In this document: positions 4,350-6,705 of the stretch, piece by piece
Position numbering within the stretch: position 1 is the first letter of the stretch
Layout: every line of letters starts with the position of its first letter
From: Desulfobulbaceae bacterium UBA5611
Lineage (GTDB): Bacteria > Desulfobacterota > Desulfobulbia > Desulfobulbales > Desulfocapsaceae
Assembly (NCBI GenBank): GCA_002424635.1
Contig: DIKT01000035.1
Location: 1-6,705, forward strand
Direction of reading: 5' to 3'
Length of the DNA: 6,705 nucleotides
Made by a program: the position numbers and the translations under genes
The notes under the pieces: generated by a model
Told to the model about the DNA's origin: nothing
Databases searched by the model: none
What the model saw: the letters and a program-made list of their open reading frames with translations, nothing else

Positions 4350-5696
4350 TCAGGGGCCAGAACCTGCCTGCTCTCTCAACAGCTGGCTGGCAATCTGGTA
4401 GCGCGCTTCCACTTCTTGGCGGTCCTCGCCTTCCGGCAACCCGCCATGTGCTCCTCGATCGATCATTCTGGCGTGTCGTAACAGCGCGGCGCGGTCCTCT
4501 GGCCGATGTACGGATCCTGCGACCACGGCAATAGTTTCAAGCAGACGGATGGTCACCGCAGCGCTGGAACGGCCATATTGCCGGATCTGGTTGAATGCCG
4601 TGTCCGTGACCTCCGGGAACGTGAAGACAGGCGTCATGACCCGCAGCTGATCCTGAGTGTCATGTCGATAAGGCGACGGCATGTCTCGTTGAGCCAAGCG
4701 GCACAGGGCCGACCCCAAGTGGTCCACACATGTCATCGCCGTGAACGGGTCATTCATGCTCGGGGAGAGGGCTCGTATCGCGATTTCGACAAGTTGGTTG
4801 ACCGCGAACTCAATATCCTGATCGGACGTTCGCTGGTTACCCAGGGCGAACGCGGCATTAACGTGGTCCACAAGCTGATCAGTTATCATGTTGCCAGGCC
4901 AGATCATCACCAGCGGGCGGGTGGCAACGACATAGTGGCCGGGTCGACGTTCCAGTCGAATAACAACATCCTCTTGCATGGCCAGCTCCATCAAACCGTC
5001 CCCATCAACGAACTGTAGATAACCGTCCCCGGCAGATCCAATAGGACGCGCCTCCCGACCGAACGTGTCGAGGAAGCCTGCGTCAGGTGGCTCTGTCGGA
5101 ATCCGTTGCGCTCCCTGTCCAATGCTTTCCGGGAACAGCCGATCTATTCCCTCGATCAATTCCGTTCCGACCCGGGCCACGATCTCGTTGGCTTGGATGG
5201 AAACGGACACATGATGGATAAAGTAGATCAACACCCCCACACTCACCACCGCGAGCAGCACGCCGAGGGTGACAGACAGGTGGGGGACAAAGGCGTTCTC
5301 CTCAGCACGGCGGATGGTGCGGAGGACAAGCAAACAGTACAGGAAGGTAGCGACGAACGTACCTAGTACCATCTGGGTGGTGGTGTCACGCATGAAATTG
5401 CGGAGCAGACGGGGCCCGAGCTGTGACGAGGCAAGCGACAGGGCGACCAAGGTCATCGAGAAGACTACCCCGGCGATGGTGATCATTGATCCGGCGATGG
5501 CCCCCAGCAAGGAACTCGCTCCCTCCGCTCCACCCGTGAAAGTCCAACCCCAGGTAACGGTCAACCAGTCCGTCGCCGGCTTATCCAGGGCGACGGTGGC
5601 AAAGGCCAATGCCATCGCCCCGCCGGCCATAACTGCCGGGAGAAACCAGAAACTGGACCGAACACGATCCCATGTTTTGAAAATCTGTACTCTCAT
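4350..5696 (-). CDS. DUF2254 domain-containing integral membrane protein
   Basis: A complete 448-residue protein. The N-terminal third has four membrane helices, at about residues 17-37 (FWFLPAVMAGGAMALAFATV), 62-88, 108-127 and 138-165. The signature of the family spans helix 2 to helix 3: GVVFSMTLVALSLASSQLGP, then RLLRNFMRD and VLGTFVATFLYCLLVLR. The soluble remainder (about residue 170 on) is cytoplasmic or periplasmic and includes VNQLVEIAIRALSPSMNDPFTA, another conserved stretch. The length is normal for the family. Function is unestablished; the layout suggests a membrane-anchored regulatory or transport-related protein. A TGA lies shortly upstream in frame, so the ATG at 5696 is the first possible start, but no clear Shine-Dalgarno sequence precedes it. 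An attC-like site begins 37 nt after its stop. The frame is undamaged. Confidence 0.93.
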   Translation of the reverse strand: MRVQIFKTWDRVRSSFWFLPAVMAGGAMALAFATVALDKPATDWLTVTWGWTFTGGAEGASSLLGAIAGSMITIAGVVFSMTLVALSLASSQLGPRLLRNFMRDTTTQMVLGTFVATFLYCLLVLRTIRRAEENAFVPHLSVTLGVLLAVVSVGVLIYFIHHVSVSIQANEIVARVGTELIEGIDRLFPESIGQGAQRIPTEPPDAGFLDTFGREARPIGSAGDGYLQFVDGDGLMELAMQEDVVIRLERRPGHYVVATRPLVMIWPGNMITDQLVDHVNAAFALGNQRTSDQDIEFAVNQLVEIAIRALSPSMNDPFTAMTCVDHLGSALCRLAQRDMPSPYRHDTQDQLRVMTPVFTFPEVTDTAFNQIRQYGRSSAAVTIRLLETIAVVAGSVHRPEDRAALLRHARMIDRGAHGGLPEGEDRQEVEARYQIASQLLREQAGSGP

Positions 5697-5802
5697 GACG
5701 ACGCTAGTATGATATCAGCTACACCTTTTTGGTTTGCCATTGCACCTCATATCACCGACAGCTCTCGGCGGTTAATTTATAGTAAAGGATTTTTTTTTTG
5801 CG

Positions 5803-5829
5803 TTGAACAAAATGCATTTTTTGCTTCAA
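5803..5829 (-). terminator. AT-rich inverted repeat after the SDR/DUF2867 gene, weak terminator candidate
   Basis: Starting 13 nt after the stop of the upstream gene, TTGAA...TTCAA with inner CAAAA...TTTTG forms a stem of 10 pairs with one bulged base and a 6-nt loop. On the minus strand it is followed by an A-run (complement of the ten Ts at 5790-5799) rather than a T-run, so intrinsic termination is doubtful. Confidence 0.25.
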
Positions 5830-5841
5830 ACCACAGTGTTC

Positions 5842-6705
5842 TTACTGCGATGCTGGTGTCTCCTCACCATCCGATTTGTTTTGGTTCAAGCTCATACTGG
5901 CGGCTCGCCCTACGATTTTTTGGGCCAGATTTTTAAATACCAGACCATGGAAGGGCCAAACCGAATACCAGTAGAGTCTGCCGAGCAGTCCGCGGGGGTG
6001 AAAATGAGCTGTCTGCACCAACCGGTCGGCTTGGATATCGAACTCAAGCCAAGCCCTGCCCGGCACCTTCATCTGGGCTAAGAGCAGGACTCGTTTGTTC
6101 TCCTTCAAGTCGGCAACCTTCCAAAAATCAAGGGCATCTCCCAGTCGTAGTTCTTTTTGCTGTCTTCTCCCCCGATTCAGTCCATAGCCCCCTACCAATT
6201 TATCAAGAAAACCACGGATCCTCCAGAGAACGTCGTATGCGAGCCAGCCGTCACTGCCACCGATACTCTTGATAGCAGCATAGACCAGGTTCGGGGCTAA
6301 GCCGTGCAGAAGTATCTCCCGCCGATCCCGCAGGATTGGGGTGCCGGGATCATCCTGATGTTGGATGTCACAAAACAGATCATTACTGCTGTCACACCAG
6401 CGGCTGATAACCTGGTCATCCTCCATCTCGGCAATAGCCGTCGCCACAGCGCTTTCATAGTCTAAAGGTATAATCTCCGGAAAATAGCGCCGGGCATGGT
6501 CGTTCTGAAGTACGGTTTCTGATTTCAGGCCTTCGATGAGAGCAGCTGCCATACGATAAGGTATGGGTGTGAAAAGGATAAGCCAGAAGGAGGAAAGTCG
6601 CGGACTTATGACCGGCACCGGCACAAGCAGACGCCGCAGACCCATGACCCAGCCCGCGCGGAGCATCATGTCCCGAAAGCTCATGGCTTCACCACCGATG
6701 TCCAC
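5842..6705 (-). CDS. SDR-family NAD(P)-binding protein with DUF2867 domain (C-terminal part)
   Basis: The last 287 residues of a protein whose start lies beyond the right edge. The visible part begins VDIGGEAMSFRDMMLRAG, as in the substrate-side half of NmrA/YbjT-like atypical short-chain dehydrogenases. It continues with LRRLLVPVPVISPRLSSFWL, LFTPIPYRMAAALIEGLKSE and PEIIPLDYESAVATAIAEM, the linker typical of the two-domain form. From about residue 100 the DUF2867 domain follows: YDVLWRIRGFLDKLVGGYGL, GDALDFWKV, LLLAQMKVPGRAWLEFDI and YWYSVWPFHGLVFKNLAQKI. The nucleotide-binding Rossmann motif (GxxGxxG) would be in the missing N-terminus. Such proteins are presumed NAD(P)-dependent reductases or epimerases with an unknown substrate. 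The stop is at 5842-5844. The DUF2254 gene starts 145 bp downstream on the same strand, too far to infer a tight operon. Confidence 0.92.
   Translation of the reverse strand: MDIGGEAMSFRDMMLRAGWVMGLRRLLVPVPVISPRLSSFWLILFTPIPYRMAAALIEGLKSETVLQNDHARRYFPEIIPLDYESAVATAIAEMEDDQVISRWCDSSNDLFCDIQHQDDPGTPILRDRREILLHGLAPNLVYAAIKSIGGSDGWLAYDVLWRIRGFLDKLVGGYGLNRGRRQQKELRLGDALDFWKVADLKENKRVLLLAQMKVPGRAWLEFDIQADRLVQTAHFHPRGLLGRLYWYSVWPFHGLVFKNLAQKIVGRAASMSLNQNKSDGEETPASQ

Noticed and set aside
4506..5018. Plus-strand frame of 170 codons and other plus-strand frames within the DUF2254 gene
   Set aside because: GC-rich shadows of a clear, intact membrane-protein gene.

Overview
All credible genes in this 6.7-kb window lie on the minus strand. 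The window suggests a Desulfobacterota-like bacterium (a sulfate or metal reducer), with moderate confidence. That rests on how the cysteine-rich small protein and the IS1182-type transposase remnant read to me, not on any search. Base composition is mixed: the small cysteine-rich gene is AT-rich, while the DUF2254 gene and its surroundings are GC-rich. This fits a patchwork of acquired pieces.

Layout from high to low coordinates, which is the direction of transcription: (1) 5842-6705, the C-terminal part of an SDR-type NAD(P)-binding protein with a DUF2867 domain, whose start lies outside the window. (2) 4350-5696, a complete DUF2254 membrane protein. (3) 4257-4312, a sequence resembling an integron attC site (59-base element), just after the DUF2254 stop. 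(4) 3650-4256, a 607-bp internally deleted IS1182-like element with 23-bp imperfect terminal inverted repeats. It appears to have inserted into the attC core and is flanked by the 5-bp repeat TAACG. (5) 3224-3610, a SnoaL/SgcJ-EcaC-like (NTF2 fold) gene with integron-type core sites on both sides, so probably a gene cassette. (6) 3039-3222, the tail of an unrelated protein fused directly to the end of that cassette. (7) 2603-2821, the C-terminal half of a DUF805 membrane protein. (8) 1825-2532, an intact DUF72 (YecE-like) protein. (9) 1114-1585, a frameshifted conserved hypothetical gene. (10) 467-916, a cysteine-rich putative metal-binding protein. (11) 1-235, the N-terminal part of an unrecognised protein.

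The genes do not form a pathway. They look like individually transcribed accessory genes, several broken, around what I interpret as the remnant of an integron cassette array with an IS scar. The most interesting part is 3216-4312. Removing the IS and one copy of TAACG restores a 59-bp attC-like site whose last core is exactly where the SnoaL-like cassette starts. I see no integrase gene, rRNA, tRNA or CRISPR array in the window.
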